Below are positions 24,370 through 38,091 of a DNA stretch of 64,000 nt, piece after piece. Each line of letters begins with the position of its first letter. The first letter of the stretch is position 1. This DNA is from Perognathus longimembris pacificus. Taxonomy: Eukaryota > Chordata > Mammalia > Rodentia > Heteromyidae. The stretch spans positions 54,167,398 through 54,231,397 of the forward strand of contig NC_063168.1 in assembly GCF_023159225.1 (NCBI RefSeq). Reading direction: 5' to 3'. The notes beneath the pieces are model-generated. The model was given only the letters and a program-made list of their open reading frames with translations. It searched no databases and was not told the DNA's origin. The position numbers and the translations under genes are program-made.

Positions 24370-27300
24370 AAAATGCATTATCACTTCATTTCTTACTTAA
24401 TCAGACTGGTATTGAGTGTAACAGATGTTTTCAAGATGACTCAGGGCCATCATCAAATGCATACGTTATATTAGCAAATCAAAGAAACTCACTGGGGTTA
24501 ATACGCAATGAGAGCTCCTTAAGTGACCCCATGTTGCAGCTTTATTGCTAGTGATGTGTAAGTGTTTTCTAGAGATTTTTAGGACTTCTTATGCAAGGAT
24601 TAAATTATTAACTTTTGTTTATTCATGCTAGTATGACTGTTCATAGGAGTACCATCATCATGAGCAATCTTTAATTTATTATTGTGTACAACAGAAAATT
24701 GAGACTGAAAGCTGAGAGGTTCTTTACAAATAGAAGCTATAAGCTCTAGTCAGTGAACTTTGTTACAATTACCTTGAAGTAAAAAAGGCTTTATGTTTTT
24801 GGATCTGTAAGCTATCATGTGCACATTTATTTTTACATAAGTGAATAAAATATTCAATGAACTGCAATCTAACCAGGTTGGCTCTCCCTCTTAACTTCAA
24901 CTCTGCTATGAAATCTACATAAACATAAAAATCTCAATAGAAGACAGGTAAAGTAAGATGACGCCAAAATGTCTTCTTTTCTGCAATAAAGTAAGAGTTA
25001 AGAAATTAGATGCTCAGGGCAGCCACATGTGGGCATGGGAATGTAATAGCAGAGAGGAAAATCTATACTTTTGTCCTGGGACTCTAGGGTGAAAGAAGTA
25101 GGGGTCAGAGTGGAGAGGATGATGGAGGGTGTTCCCAACTGACAAGTGCAAAAGAAGAGCATCCCAACCTCCAAAGAGACATCTTAGCAGAAGTGTGAGT
25201 ATTCCTGGACAGTGAGGGTCAAGATCAGGATACAATAGTCCCCAGCAGGGAAGAACTATTAGCATATTCATTTATTCTGTTACATTTCCTTCTTGGTTGC
25301 CTGATTGGTTTGTTCTCCTATTGTTCTTCAGATTTTTAAGTTAAAATATGCTTGTAGTTTTTCAAGTACTTCAATAATCAGAACCAGAGATTTAATGACA
25401 TTTACAGTTAACTGTGGAACTAGAAAAGAGAGGAACTTGAAAACTGCACTGAAGACTAAAAGCCACTGTAAACGTCTGACTGACAACCTTTTATCTACTC
25501 TAACCCTTTTTAGATTCTTCCACATGGGGTGATGGTAATACTGAATGCTGGGGAGAAGTTATTAAATAATAGAGGTCTTGCTATAATGGTATTTCACCTA
25601 GAGTTTAAAGTAAACTGTCTGCCTGTTTTGTGCAAGGTAAATTGGGAGCTCTCAATTCAATTCATAGATTGTTTTCCTCCAGGACAATTACTTTCTAGGG
25701 ATTTGTACTGTGAGCTGGGTGTGAAGCTAAGGTTATTCTACATTCCCTGCTTATGTGTCTAGCCACTGTAGTTTTAAGCATGTACTCATGTCACTGTGGT
25801 ATTACCGTACTATATGGCTTATATCTAGTGCACTTGATACTGTGCAATGAACTCAGTGTTCATAGGTGACTGTGAGGGAGAGAACTGAGAGCTCACACCT
25901 TGATGTTAGGACCTAGACGTGGCTATAGAGTAAAAGCACCTGTTGAGTACAGGTGACTAATGTTTCTTACACATCTCCTAGAATCACATCCTTGTCTGTG
26001 GATGTGCTCCAGAGAATCATTCGAATTTAACATGTGACCAAAAATATCTCTTTCTATATATCCAACACTTCAATCATCTTTTTTCCTAAGCACACATGTG
26101 AACTTCTAGGCTATCTACTTTCTGCTGAGTTGCTGGAAATAACATTACACTGAAACACACTACTAAGTCTGCCCTACACCTGACATATTTCCCAACATTT
26201 AAGAACCTACATAGAACAGGAATATCTATGTGCTCAGTTTTTACTGCTAAAACTGGAATGACTGACAGGTGATAAAGGGCCAAGGATTTTTATTAGCAAG
26301 CTGTTCCCAGCTCCAGTCCTCTTGTCTATTTCTCCCCACCGTGTTCATCCCCCGATCCACTATCATCTTCCAAATTCTGATAGCTTCCTGGGAACCTCAA
26401 AGTGTAGAAAGAAACCACAAAAGACAGAAATCTAGCCTTAAGGCAGATTATCTGTTGGGCAGCTATTTATTAGCCTGAAGCCTTACAAAGCTGCCATTTT
26501 TGGTTGGTTGGAAATGGTCAAACAGCAATTTCATATGGTTCAACACAACCTAAACTCACATGAATTATCTGCTGACAAACAAAGCCATACACTTCCTCTG
26601 TCAGATACCAAAAGGCCCATATTGCCCAGGAAATTTATTATCTTTACAAACTGTGTGACATAATGCAGTTAAAAAATTTTCTCCTATAAGATTATTCAAG
26701 ATTCCCTAGTTTACTTACCTTGGAGCTAGCTAAGTATTATTCTCTATCCTGATGGCTAGCAAGACAGGGATAAAGTTAAATGGGGTTTCCTATACTCTGT
26801 GTCTTCCATGAAATGAAATGAGATTCTTTTCTGAGACACAAAAGAAAATATGAAACAACTGAAGCATGCTGACTGTATCTTGTCCTCACCACCTTTTCTT
26901 CATTTTTATTCTTGTCCCCCCATCCCCAATCCTAATTTTTTCCTTTACTCCCAAGTGGGCAAGTGAAAAGAGAAAAATAGATGGATTAAGAGCAGAAGAT
27001 ATGGAGAGACATGAGATAAAAAGCCTTTTACATAGGTTGATATCATCATTTACTTTACTCTTCCCCAATTTCTAGCTCTAAATAGCCCTTCCTTTACACA
27101 ATGCATGGCACAGCCAGCCTAAGGCTTAGTTCCTGCATTCACTTAGTTCCTGTATTCATGGTCAACAATCTTCTCATTTCATTTCTCAGTGTCTCTACCT
27201 CTCAATACTCTGAAGTCCATGTATCTTTTCCTAATTCTCTCCCCTAGTATTTCCCTTCATTTTCCTTTTGTTATAGTCTGTTTCTCGGGCAAGTCCTCAC

Positions 27301-27689
27301 TTTGCTATGTTTGCATTGCTCACTCTACTGAATCCTGGACATTTCTTGTTTGATGCACGTATCCAGTTGTCGTTTCAGATAACAGCGCCTTCTCTGAATC
27401 CTGAGCAGCTACTTGTCTGTGGCCCTTTTCTCTTTCTGCTTTGGGTGTCTATAGTGTTCATCTGGCCACAAGTTCTTTTTGCATTCATCACATATAATCA
27501 TTACATAAACACTTCTTTAAAGGAACAGAACTGGAGAGGAAGAAAAGGATGACGTGGGATAATGATAAGTTAGAGTCAGAGGCAGAGATTCGGCACATTC
27601 CCTCAGAACGTGCCCTGGGGTGGGAGCTCCGTCAGCCCCCTCTAGATAGAACTATATGCATGCACTTTGAACGGACTGCTGAGGACTTT

Positions 27690-27975
27690 AAGAAACAAAA
27701 AAGCTTTATTGAGATGTATTTACCTACTGTAAAAATTGACACCTTTGAAGTGTACAGTCTGGTGGTTTTATATGTGTAGAGTTGCGCAACTTATACTTGT
27801 ATCTACATTCAGAACATTTTTGTCACCTCAAAAAGAAATTCTGCACCCACTAACAGCTACCCCATCATTTCTTCCAACTCCTGCAACCACTAACTTACAT
27901 ACTATCTCCAGTGGCCTACCTACTCTGGACAGTTCATATAAATGGAATATTACAATAAAAAATGTTAACGGCCTT
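27690..27975 (-). mobile_element. Ancient L1M-type fragment
   Basis: Recognised from the series agctttattgagatgtattt, gtgtacagtctggtggtttt, cagaacatttttgtcacctc and gtggcctacctactctggac. This is the antisense of the 3' end of old mammalian L1s. It accounts for part of the frame at 27736-28107. Confidence 0.65.
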
Positions 27976-28638
27976 TTTACAATTCAAGCAAGAAGCAGCC
28001 TGTATTTGCAATTTGCCAGAAAAAAAAATCAAGCCTCTAATGTTATCCTCAGTATTAAAATAATGATCAAGCAAAGCACCATATTAATAAATGTCACCAT
28101 AATGTAATCACAGCCGCAGCCAGGTAGAACTTGCTTAAGCTTTTTCTTCTTTCTCAAGTAGGTAATGGATTTAACTTGGTGAGCCCTTGAGCCACTGAGT
28201 GTGATAAGGAACAGCACTCAGAAATCATTCAAACCCCTAGAGGGCACTCACCTCCTTAGAAGGCTCTAGGCTGCTGTGTCTGCAGGCTCAAAGGAGTTAC
28301 TCTTTCTTTCCCTTCTTATATTTTGCTTCCTGGACTACACAGATAATCCCAGGCAGGCCAAAAGGCCAAAGTCCTTCTCCTGGCACCACTTGCTGGATTC
28401 TGCTCACAGCCTAACCTCTACCTATCTTTTAGATTGCATATTCCATTGGGTATTCTATACATTTCCACTCCACCAGCAATGGTGATATGCCATTGTCTGA
28501 ACCTACTCACCATATGGTCACCTTGCCAAGGTAAGATCCAGCTTCAAATCCTTGCCTTCCTTTCATCCCTAGGATATCCTTCACATTCCTGAACAATACT
28601 TACCCTACAAAAATTTCTCTGATCAAAAAAATTTAAAG

Positions 28639-28838
28639 GGCTGGGAATATGGCTTAGTGGTAGAGTGCTTGCCTTGCATGCATGAAGCCCTTGGTTCGAT
28701 TCCTCACCGCCACATATAGAAAAAGTTGGAAGTGGCGCTGTGGCTCACGCAGTAGAGTGCTGGCCTTGAGCAAAAAGAAGCCAGGGGCAGTGCTCAGGCC
28801 CTGAGTCCATGCTCCAGGACTGGCAATAAATAAATAAA
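28639..28838 (+). mobile_element. IDL-Geo SINE
   Basis: ID head gggctgggaatatggcttag, then Geo (agtggcgctgtggctcacgc), ending in an aataaataaataaa tail. The target duplication is unclear because the flanks are A-rich. Confidence 0.88.
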
Positions 28839-28926
28839 AAGTAAAAAAATATTTTTACCTATTCTGACCTTCAACAATATACAGCGGTACCTGACTCCCA
28901 GAATATATCTGCTCATTATACTCAAT

Positions 28927-29161
28927 CAAAACCATACTGGTGGGGCTGGGGATATGGCCTAGTGGCAAGAGAGCTTGCCTCATATACATGAGGCCCTGGG
29001 TTCGATTCCCCAGCACCACATATACAGAAAACGGCCAGAAGTGGCGCTGTGGCTCAAGTGGCAGAGTGCTAGCCTTGAGCAAAAGGAAGCCAGGGACAGT
29101 GCTCAGGCCCTGAGTCCAAGGCCCAGGACTGGCCAAAAAAAAAAACAAAAACCATACTGGT
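28927..29161 (+). mobile_element. IDL-Geo SINE, with target duplication
   Basis: The element is about 28942-29144. The duplication caaaaccatactggt (left) and caaaaaccatactggt (right) flanks it. The copy is full-length and close to the family consensus I infer from the window. The frames over it on both strands are SINE sequence. Confidence 0.93.
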
Positions 29162-31959
29162 TCCTTATTTGTCTTATGAATGAAGAAAATCAACAATACA
29201 GAGATCCAAACAAAAATGTGAAACAAGCCCCTCCACATGGCTAGTAAGCCAAGATTAAGAGAATGCATTGTTTTAATTTATTATATTTATACATTTGAGA
29301 TAGGTGTAGTATTTTTCAATATTTCTATGTGGAATCAAAGACTATGGAAGTTGTTACAGTGCAGATTCTAAGGTACCATACCCGAGTGCTATGTTTCTGC
29401 CACTCTGGGGCAGGACTGTAGGACTGGTCATGTCACACCTCACCAGAGGAATCTATAACCCACTTCCTGAGACCCTTGTGCTGGATATGGTGGGTCGGAG
29501 TCTAGTTTAATTTATACTTTCCACTGCAGAAAACCAAACATGACTTGTTTTTAACACTTGAATGAGGATGATGCTTGTTAGCACATGCCCTTAATCATTT
29601 ACACAGTCTCCTTTCCATCCTGAATTCTGTTTCTTAAGAATGAGAATACTGAACTGAGGGAAGGAAAGGACAACTACTTATTTATCCAATACCATCATCC
29701 ATATTCTGGTTCTTTTCAGATTTAACAATACCATCATCTAACAAGAAAAATGTTTAGCCACTAGCAAACTCTTATTTCAATTCTTGGTTTTCTCATCCAT
29801 AAAGTGAGAGGATTGGCTTGTAATAAATGTTCTTTTGACTATAAAAATTCTATGATTCTGTTCTCATCCTCATCATTGCTGTGATCTAATCCCAGCTAAG
29901 CCTCCTTGACAGCTTCTCACTGGCCTGTACCCAGTCCTTGGAGTATGTCATTCTCTCTGTACCTCCTCATCCCTTTCCACTCACCCACCACTGTGAGCAC
30001 CGCAACCTTTTGATACAATTCAACATGTAGGGGCTATCCACCCCTACATTAAGCTCAGTCACTTTTCATTTTCCTGAGGTAAAATAATTACATATTAGTA
30101 TTTTTTCCTATAAAGGGAGACACTAAATGCAGAAGAAATAATATGGTAGGGACCCATTGTGAGGTGTGCCAGAGATCTTTCAAAAATAAGTTGAAGAACC
30201 CATTTTTTCCCCTTTTCCTTCTCTTTTTAAATCTCTAAAGGATGCTAAACTGTAGGGGCTGCTGGTGGAGCTGTGGAAAGGGGAGTTGTCTGCTGCCTCC
30301 TCAAAGAACAGGAGGTCTCCTGGAATGTACCCTGGGGTGGGAGCCAGAACACAGAGGGCAAATGTTATTTTAACATCCCCTACAATAAGATCCCTCTTCA
30401 GAGGAGGAAATTCGGAAGTAGCAAACAATCAGATTCCTCATCTTCCCCAACAGACGCTTATCTTTGCCCACATCCTGGAAGGAAAACAAGTCAGTAAGGC
30501 TCTCTGGGAAAGATTCGTTGTAGTACTGGCTTTATTCCACATCTGTACAGAGTGCCTGAGCCCTTCAGGAGAGACAGCAGTCTTCAAATCAAAACTACTG
30601 GGTATGGGTAGGAGAAGGTCTCCCGCCCTTGAAAAAAAACCCAAACACATTAAAATGGCAAAACATTTGTACCTCTAGGATTCCATACACGGTATGAGTG
30701 AAACAGCTTGTAAAGTAGAAATTATGACATATAAAAAACAATTCTACTCTATAAAAAGTAGTTCCTATTTTAATTAAATTCACTCTTCTCTCACTGATTA
30801 AATTTCTAACCTCTTTCCAGGAATGTATAAATTTAAAAAAATTCAAAAAGAAAAAGGGCCTCATGGGAGGGTACAACTACACTTAGTGAAACACAGTACA
30901 GTTCCCTGTCGAAGCACCTCAGCCTCAAATACTCATGTCTCTCCCTAAGAGAGGTACTACACTGCACATGACCCCTGCATCACTCCTTCTACCCTTCTCC
31001 AGTTAACCCCTGCCTGGATTCCTTGCAATCCTATGACCCAAGAGCTCCAAAAACAGATGCTTCAGCCACTGCCAGCATGGCCCTACAACCCAGTGGCCAT
31101 TCTGGCCTGGGCTCAACCAGAACCTGCACATCCTTACCTTTCCTAAAGGAAAACTGCACTTTTGCTTTAGACACAAGAGGAAAAGCCCTCGCCTTTTCAG
31201 GGTTGTCATGCTTTGTTCATTCTCCCCCGCCCCCATGCCCCACCCCAAGGAGGAGTTGAAGGATATGCTTCCATGCAGGAGGTATAAATTTAGGTTGATT
31301 AGGTAATCTTTGTTTGCATTTCCTAATATTAGTAATTAATGAATTCCTCAGTATAGCCTTGATAAAGTCATCATACTTCTCTCTTTCTGGCTTTCTTTAT
31401 CAAGGGACAGACAACTACAGGACCTGCCTCTCAAGGATGATATGCTTATTGTACTGAATTGTAGGAAAATAAACATCATAGGTATAGTGAGAAGAGGGTA
31501 ATGGTGTTTTCTGCAAACCACCAACTTGAAATGCCTGGGAAGAGAGTTGGGGAAATTCTGAAGGGACTTAGTCTTGGCACCAGGCTAACCAGAGGCCTGA
31601 AAAGAATCTCTGGATCACTGTTGAAAATATTAGGGCTGGGACCTGGCAGGCATCCTCTACCACTCCAGCCTAACAGTCCAGCTCAACAATTCACCTGGGA
31701 ATATCAAAAGTGACCCATCAGAGGAACCAAGGGCTCTCTGACTCCATTTCTTTGGGGATGAAGGGAAGAATTCAGTGTTTGCTTTCCTTGATGGACCAGC
31801 TAGAAGAGAAAACAGGAAAACTGGCATAGAACATCCTGTAAAAGAGGACTGGGCTTGGATGTAAAAAAGTTTTAACAGAGGAACATAAATTATTTCCATT
31901 TCACAGCCTGAGATTGCCAAGTGCTTTAGCAAATGATGGGTTGGAAAAAGGGAAACAGC

Positions 31960-32110
31960 TTGCTTATGAACATGTCATTGTTTTGTAACTATTTGCTGAG
32001 AGTGTACGTGCAGCAAACACTGTGCTGGGTGTGGTTTGGGATGTAGAAGGCCCTGGCTTCAGTTTAGGAAGTTTAGTTTAGTTAGGTGTAAGATACAGAA
32101 ACACACATGA
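31960..32110 (-). mobile_element. L2-like remnant
   Basis: The order of taactatttgctgagagtgt, aacactgtgctgggtgtggt and atgtagaaggccctggcttc resembles the antisense L2 3' end. It is strongly diverged. Confidence 0.35.
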
Positions 32111-32574
32111 GAGGACAATGGGATATAGATCATACAGTCCACTCCATAGGACATGAACGGACACTGACAACATCCGAAGACACCTTGTGTTTGAAAACCT
32201 GAGCTCAGCCTATACTGCCTGTGCTGCTGCTCGCTCACACTCCTTGCAGGTGTCCTGAGCTGGTGCTGAAGCAGATGACTTCAACTGTGCATCCACTTGG
32301 ATCCATGTGGATGGTCAACTGTCAGCCTCTTGTTATCAGTGCCAAGTGTAGGATGGAGGACCCTCAATTGCATACCATTCTAAGCAGCAGCTTTGCTTAT
32401 ATGACATGAGAAAGTCTTAACACATTTTAAACAAGTGATAGTCTTGCAATGGGTGGTTTTCTTAAGGAAAAAAAAAACCACTCCATTGTAATTGAATCAT
32501 AAAGACAGGTGGGATTAGTACTATTGGAAGCTGCAGGACACATTAAAAAGTAAAAAATCAATGACTATAATAGC

Positions 32575-32865
32575 CTAGAGGGCCTTTTCCTCTTTCTCCA
32601 TTTGGCAAACTCTGACTCATTCTCAAAGACTCAGCTCAAAAGTCAAATCTGAGTTTCCCAAGTAGGAATTAGTATCTTTGCCATGTAAGCTTTTGTTATA
32701 CTATACACATAGACTTCAAAAACATATGACAGTTGAAACCAAAATGACTTCTACCTGTAGGAGTGTATACCTCTTGACACCCTGACTACATTTTATTCCT
32801 GCCAAGTAGCCCAGTGCTTGGCACATGACAAACACTGAAAAATATTTGTTCCCTGAACAAACCAG
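32575..32865 (+). mobile_element. L2 3' end remnant
   Basis: Matches the sense order of the L2 3' region: catttggcaaactctgactc, agactcagctcaaaagtcaa, cccagtgcttggcacatgac and aaatatttgttccctgaac. Confidence 0.65.
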
Positions 32866-33014
32866 TCATACTACAGAATTTTAAAACTGGCACTTTGCTT
32901 GGCTGTCTACATAATATAATTAAACAGATTATTATTTTCCTGTGCTAGACACCATGGAGGATGCATAGATGTTGGATCCTTGGCCTGAAAGGGCATACAC
33001 TGTACACTAGACTC

Positions 33015-33290
33015 CCTTTCATCAAGGCTTCACTTTCCACAATTTTCTCTACCCATGGTCAGGGAGAAATTCCAGGAATAACCCATCACAAAACCTTTAT
33101 CATAGTATATAACAATTACTCTATTTTATTATTATTGTTGATCTCTTACTCTGTCTAATTTTTAGATTACTATTTATCAGACATGCATAGGGAAAAAACC
33201 ATAGTACATATAGGATTTGGTACTACCTGAAGTGTTTACTACGGTTCTGTGGCTTATTTACTGAGAGTAAGTGGGGAGTACTGTAATGCC
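33015..33290 (+). mobile_element. Tigger/MER2-like DNA transposon remnant
   Basis: The left part (tctctacccatggtcaggga, aattccaggaataacc) and the right part (ataggatttggtactacctg ... agtggggagtactgta) resemble the ends of MER2/Tigger elements, with the transposase middle deleted. Ancient and non-functional. Confidence 0.5.
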
Positions 33291-35225
33291 TTAAAATAAT
33301 CCTAAGATTCCCTAAGAATTCATGATTCACCAAATATGATCAAATTCAGGGAAGAATAATTTACAATGCCCCTATTTATGTGGAGCATCCACAAGAGACT
33401 GACAAAATCCAAGAGAAATCAGCCATCTCGCCCACCAGAGTTCTAGTCAAGTAGTTACATATCCACTGGGCAAATAAATATAATCCTGAACCTCTGCGGA
33501 CAGTGATGAGGATATCAATTATATCTAACATAAAGGTGCAGTTGAAGAACAAATATGTTCTATTCAGGTTGCTTTCCATATTTCTTAAAGAGGTATGATT
33601 TAAACACTTTCGATTTGCTTTTAGCAAGTCTCAATGATGCAACAAAGCGTGTGTGCAGAATTGTCCATTATCCTATCAACATGCTGATATGACAAATGAG
33701 GAGGGGTGAGGAAAGCTCTCAAGTTCGTTATTATCCATGATGGAATTCTTCTTTCAAGCTTCTTTGAACATGTTATGGAATTCAGCTACCTTCTGTCAGT
33801 ATGAGTCAGAGGGCCAAGTACAAGGTCTTCTGATGTCTATGACAACTCAGACCAAAGTATAAGTCACTGAGTGACAGATAGCCTTACTTGCTTTGGAGAC
33901 TAAAGTAAATACCAAACAAGACTAGATAGTGGGTCAAATTCATGAGGAAACACAGAAGAAATAGGCCTTAGTTCAGGAAGCACTGGATTCAACATCTGAA
34001 TTGCATTATTGACAAATCAAGCACTCAACTGGGGGGAAAAGCACATTTCCAATGGGTAAGGGTTTTACTTCTAGGAAAGCATATTTTCTTCAGTCTGGGG
34101 ATAGGTCCAATAATAACATGGAATTCCTACAATTATTTTGTTTTTAAAACATCAGAGTTTAATATAGACTCTGGCTTTTTGTCATGAGTTGACTTGTTCT
34201 TTTGGGCCAAAAATTACTGTGACAGAGGGCAGAAGAATAGATGTTCTTTTCTTAGTTGAGAAAGAACCGCTTCAAATATATTTCCAAATTTTCTCTGCAT
34301 GTGTTTAAAAACAAAGAAAATGCTACCATGATAACACATCAAAAATTGAGACCATTTTAAATATGCAAATACATATTGTGCGTAGTATATAAGTTTATCT
34401 CCAATAAGCAGCTAGGGAAATTGTTCAAATTAAAGAGAGCAACTAAAAAAAATGACAGGTAAAATAGTCTACTAATAGACCAATCATAATAAATAAATAA
34501 ACACACTTCTACAATGCTATATTTTTTGAGAGAGACGGACATGGTAATTCATGACAAGACTCAGTTTGGTAAAGTTCTTTGGAAGCCTCATTTTCAGGGA
34601 CAATTTCCACTGGTGAGCTTGAACTACCTAGCATAATGTTAAAAGCACAAGGGTTTGTAACAAAGACTACTCTGAAAATCTAAAGATCTTAACACTGTTT
34701 CAAAGAAGAGAAAGAAGAGCAATGCCCGAGCTCAGAGCATGAACCTAGTCACTCCAAACCACCCGAGGGAGGGTCTGAATTGACTGTATTTTCCTGCTGA
34801 GTTGATGACACCCTACGTTGACAGTCCCTAACTCACCCCTCCTACCCCTAACACTCTACTAAAGGCTGGGACTCAAGACCTCCTAAAGGAACTCTGGAGA
34901 GCTCAACTACCCAAGTTTAAGTACTTTAGCAAACAAAACACTAAATGATGCTGATAACTCTTAATAAGAACTTACAGCACAGAGGTGGACAGATGTTACT
35001 GAGCAAGGAATAAGAAAACACACTGATTTCTCAGTAGGAAGGGAATTGGGTGATTCAAGAATTGAAACTGCAGGCAAACAAGGTGGAATTAGAAAACTAT
35101 TATCTGCTGTTCTCTTTATGTATGTGCTTTTTGAGGTCACTCATTTCTAGTTTTGGACATAAAACTGGTATATTCTGGACGAAATTTAAAATTATTTAAA
35201 ATTCAGTTTTCTTTCTTTTTTGGTT

Positions 35226-35458
35226 AAAAGCAGGTCTATTGGGGCTGGGGATATGGCCTAGTGGCAAGAGTGCCTGCCTCGGATACACGAGGCCCTAGGT
35301 TTGGTTCCCCAGCACCACATATACAGAAAACGGCCAGAAGCGGTGCTGTGGCTCAAGCGGCAGAGTGCTAGCCTTGAGCGGGAAGAAGCCAGGGACAGTG
35401 CTCAGGCCCTGAGTCCAAGGCCCAGGACTGGCAAAAAAAAAAAAAAAGCAGGTCTATT
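35226..35458 (+). mobile_element. IDL-Geo SINE, with 15-bp target duplication
   Basis: The element is 35241-35443. The perfect duplication aaaagcaggtctatt lies at 35226-35240 and 35444-35458. It carries the tcggatacacgagg and gagcgggaag variants and is antisense to CRIM1. It is followed by a SINE-poor stretch of about 14 kb. Confidence 0.95.
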
Positions 35459-36135
35459 AACTTTCTTTTTCAACTTTTTTTTCCCTTGATGGCAAGTTAT
35501 ACTCTGTGTGCTGTCTTCCAAAGGTCAGAAGCGTTCCTCCAACTGGCATTGGTGGGTGATACTTACAATCTGTTGAGATCTTTCAAGCCTAGGACATCCT
35601 TTTACTCATCTCCACACTTCACACACCAAGCCCAATGATCTGTCTTCTATGAGGTCCTCAATGAGGATTCGATAAACTATTCAAACAGACCTGAGTATTT
35701 TAAATCTGTACCTGTTTTCACTCACTGAAGCTATGTGGACAGATTAATTCTGAATTATCTTGAGTGCTTCTGAAGGGAAGGGAGAACCTGCCAAGGATTC
35801 CATTCTGCTGGCCTCATCTGGAATGAGTCAGCTTTAGGCTGTGAATTTTGGAACTCCAGAAAGTTTCCTTTTAAAATCTCCATCTCTTCACAAGAAACAG
35901 TGTGCTTACTGGGAATACAAACCATCCAGGATTGAGACTTCGGAACTGAAGCAGCTAAGGACAAATATCTAGATGTTACTGTCAAAATTAAGGCATTCTA
36001 TGACCTTCTTCTAGTCATGGTGGTAAGTGTGGTGTAGCTTCCAAACAGATTGGGATTATCATTCCTCCTTTCATCTTATTTTCCTACCCAGAGTTACAGT
36101 GTTTGGAGTTATTTTGACATGACAGGATGTGGTTT

Positions 36136-36137
<2 letters not shown>

Positions 36138-36183
<46 letters not shown>
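36138..36183. repeat. (GT)n microsatellite
   Basis: About 22 GT units followed by a degenerate tail (tttgtgtgcatgtg). Confidence 0.95.
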
Positions 36184-36186
<3 letters not shown>

Positions 36187-37463
36187 TGTGCATGTGCTAT
36201 ATGATTAAGAATGAAGTATAGGTAAAAGGCAATAAGAATATGGAGGAGGTGAGAGTGACAGGGAAAATGGGCAAATTATCTGAACCTCAGGGAAAATGAT
36301 GTCGTGACCATAGATGAGAGTGTGAATATGGTCCTGGGGCCAGGGAGCAGCCATGAACACCTATGTGTGGTTGATGTAGTTCATGCAGGGAAACAAGGGG
36401 CATATAAGACCATGAACACACTACCTCCCACCTACAGGCTGATAGGCAGAGATAGCCACAATCCCTTAGAAAGCCATTTTACAGAGTAAATCCTGATCAG
36501 GTAGCTTTACCATTAGCTGGATATTCTTTTCTCCTACTAGGAAGGTATGATCTATCCATTGATGTGAAAACCTATATGTAGTAACAGTCAGGAAGCCATC
36601 AATACAACAGGCAATTGATTTTACTGATTATCACCTGGCTTTCGCATCTAACCAGTTATTACTACCATGACTAAAATCTTTTGTAGGTCTTCACCCGGAT
36701 TTCACAACCCAACCAGTTCTGATTACCTTGACTTCAATCATTAGTTTAGTATAGTTACTAATATCACTTTGCATTTTCTCAGTATTTTTCTTAAGAGAAT
36801 GAAAAAGGTACCATGTTTTTATGACTTCAGAGAAGGGGTCCCTTTGCTGTCATGCTACTCATCTGTTAGTCCCATAGAATTTCTAAAAAACTCCCCCTCT
36901 CCGCCCCCTTTACTCCCACTCCAAGAATTGAGAGGTAGAAGTTACTTTTAAGATCATGGAATCACTCCTGATCTCCTCCCTTCTCAGATAAGATAGTAGA
37001 CCCACATAATGTGTGAGGAGATAACCCCAATTCAGACAAATTCATTCATGGATTACAACACTTTTAACATCCATTTTGAGCAAAGTGGAGATTAGTATTT
37101 TCTAGCTACCAAGTGACTTACATACACATTTGCTCACACACAATGATAACATGGAAAGTCAGGTTTTCTGAGTGGTAAGATTGGGAGGACTAGTTCAGGA
37201 CCTCAGAAGCAGTGGTCTACTGGTTTGTGCTCATCCAGCCTGGCTCTACCTCTGCATTGGGCAGGGTCCTTTCAGTTCCATGTGCTTCATCTATGAAATT
37301 AGAAAACCTCAGGTTCATCAACACTTCCTCTGAAGTCTATTGAGAAGTTTATGCTTATTATATCTACTAAATTTTTTGGTGAAAATAGAACTCACATTTG
37401 ATTGTCATTTTTACTAATATAATCCAAAAAATACCTTAAAGAAAAGCATTTTTAAAATGCTTT

Positions 37464-37530
37464 TTATAAAATTTTATAATTTTATATATTTATATAATTT
37501 ATATTATAAATTTTATATTTATAATTTTGA
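37464..37530. repeat. A/T-only low-complexity tract
   Basis: About 65 bases almost without G or C, with many short palindromes such as tataaatttta. Confidence 0.85.
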
Positions 37531-38009
37531 TTTGAAAATAAAATAGGATTTCTGGTATGGTGTCTCAGAAATAAAAAATCAGGACATAATAAATGTTGTG
37601 GATCTCTGTTCTGGAAAAGGAGCCTGGAGCAAGTTTGAAACACCAAGAAGAGCCCTATTTTAAGTTTTTTAATACCATAAACAATGACTGAGGGAAAACA
37701 AAGAGTATAAAATTCCAGATAGCAAAGAATGAGGAATGTGGGGAAAAGTTGTGATGTTGTGAAATAGCCTATCTGGGTTGTGGTTTGGGCTTTGTGATAG
37801 GTAACAGAGCACATGGACAAATAGATCTATAGCTCATGTAGATCTACCCTCCACTCTCAAGTAAGATTAACCATTATATTTTCTAAGCATCATCTATCAA
37901 AGTTTTGTTTTTATTTTAAAACTTCATCTAGTTTTATCAGTCAGATCTAGCATTCCCATCCCCCAAAATAGCATTAAATCCAGTTTAACCAGGTGGTCAC
38001 AATATTCCT

Positions 38010-38091
38010 AGATGACAGGAGGTAGAATGATGGTCTGCTAAGTGATGCTCAGATGACAGGAGATAGAATGATGGTCTGTTAAGTGATACTC
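38010..38091. repeat. 41-bp tandem duplication
   Basis: Two head-to-tail units, 38010-38050 and 38051-38091, both starting agatgacagg. They differ at three positions by eye. No target duplication or poly-A surrounds them, so a replication or recombination origin is likelier than insertion. Confidence 0.9.

Noticed and set aside
28855..29268. Frames of 89 and 137 codons on opposite strands, with similar peptides recurring at 9.2, 9.7, 15.3, 35.3, 57.6 and 60.3 kb
   Set aside because: All are translations of IDL-Geo SINEs. The same peptide pieces (such as WLKWQSASLEQKEARDSAQA) recur wherever a copy lies, with no start or regulatory context.
30265..30678. 137-codon plus-strand frame in intron 4
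   Set aside because: No recognisable domain, no splice or polyadenylation context, and several other frames are also open here.
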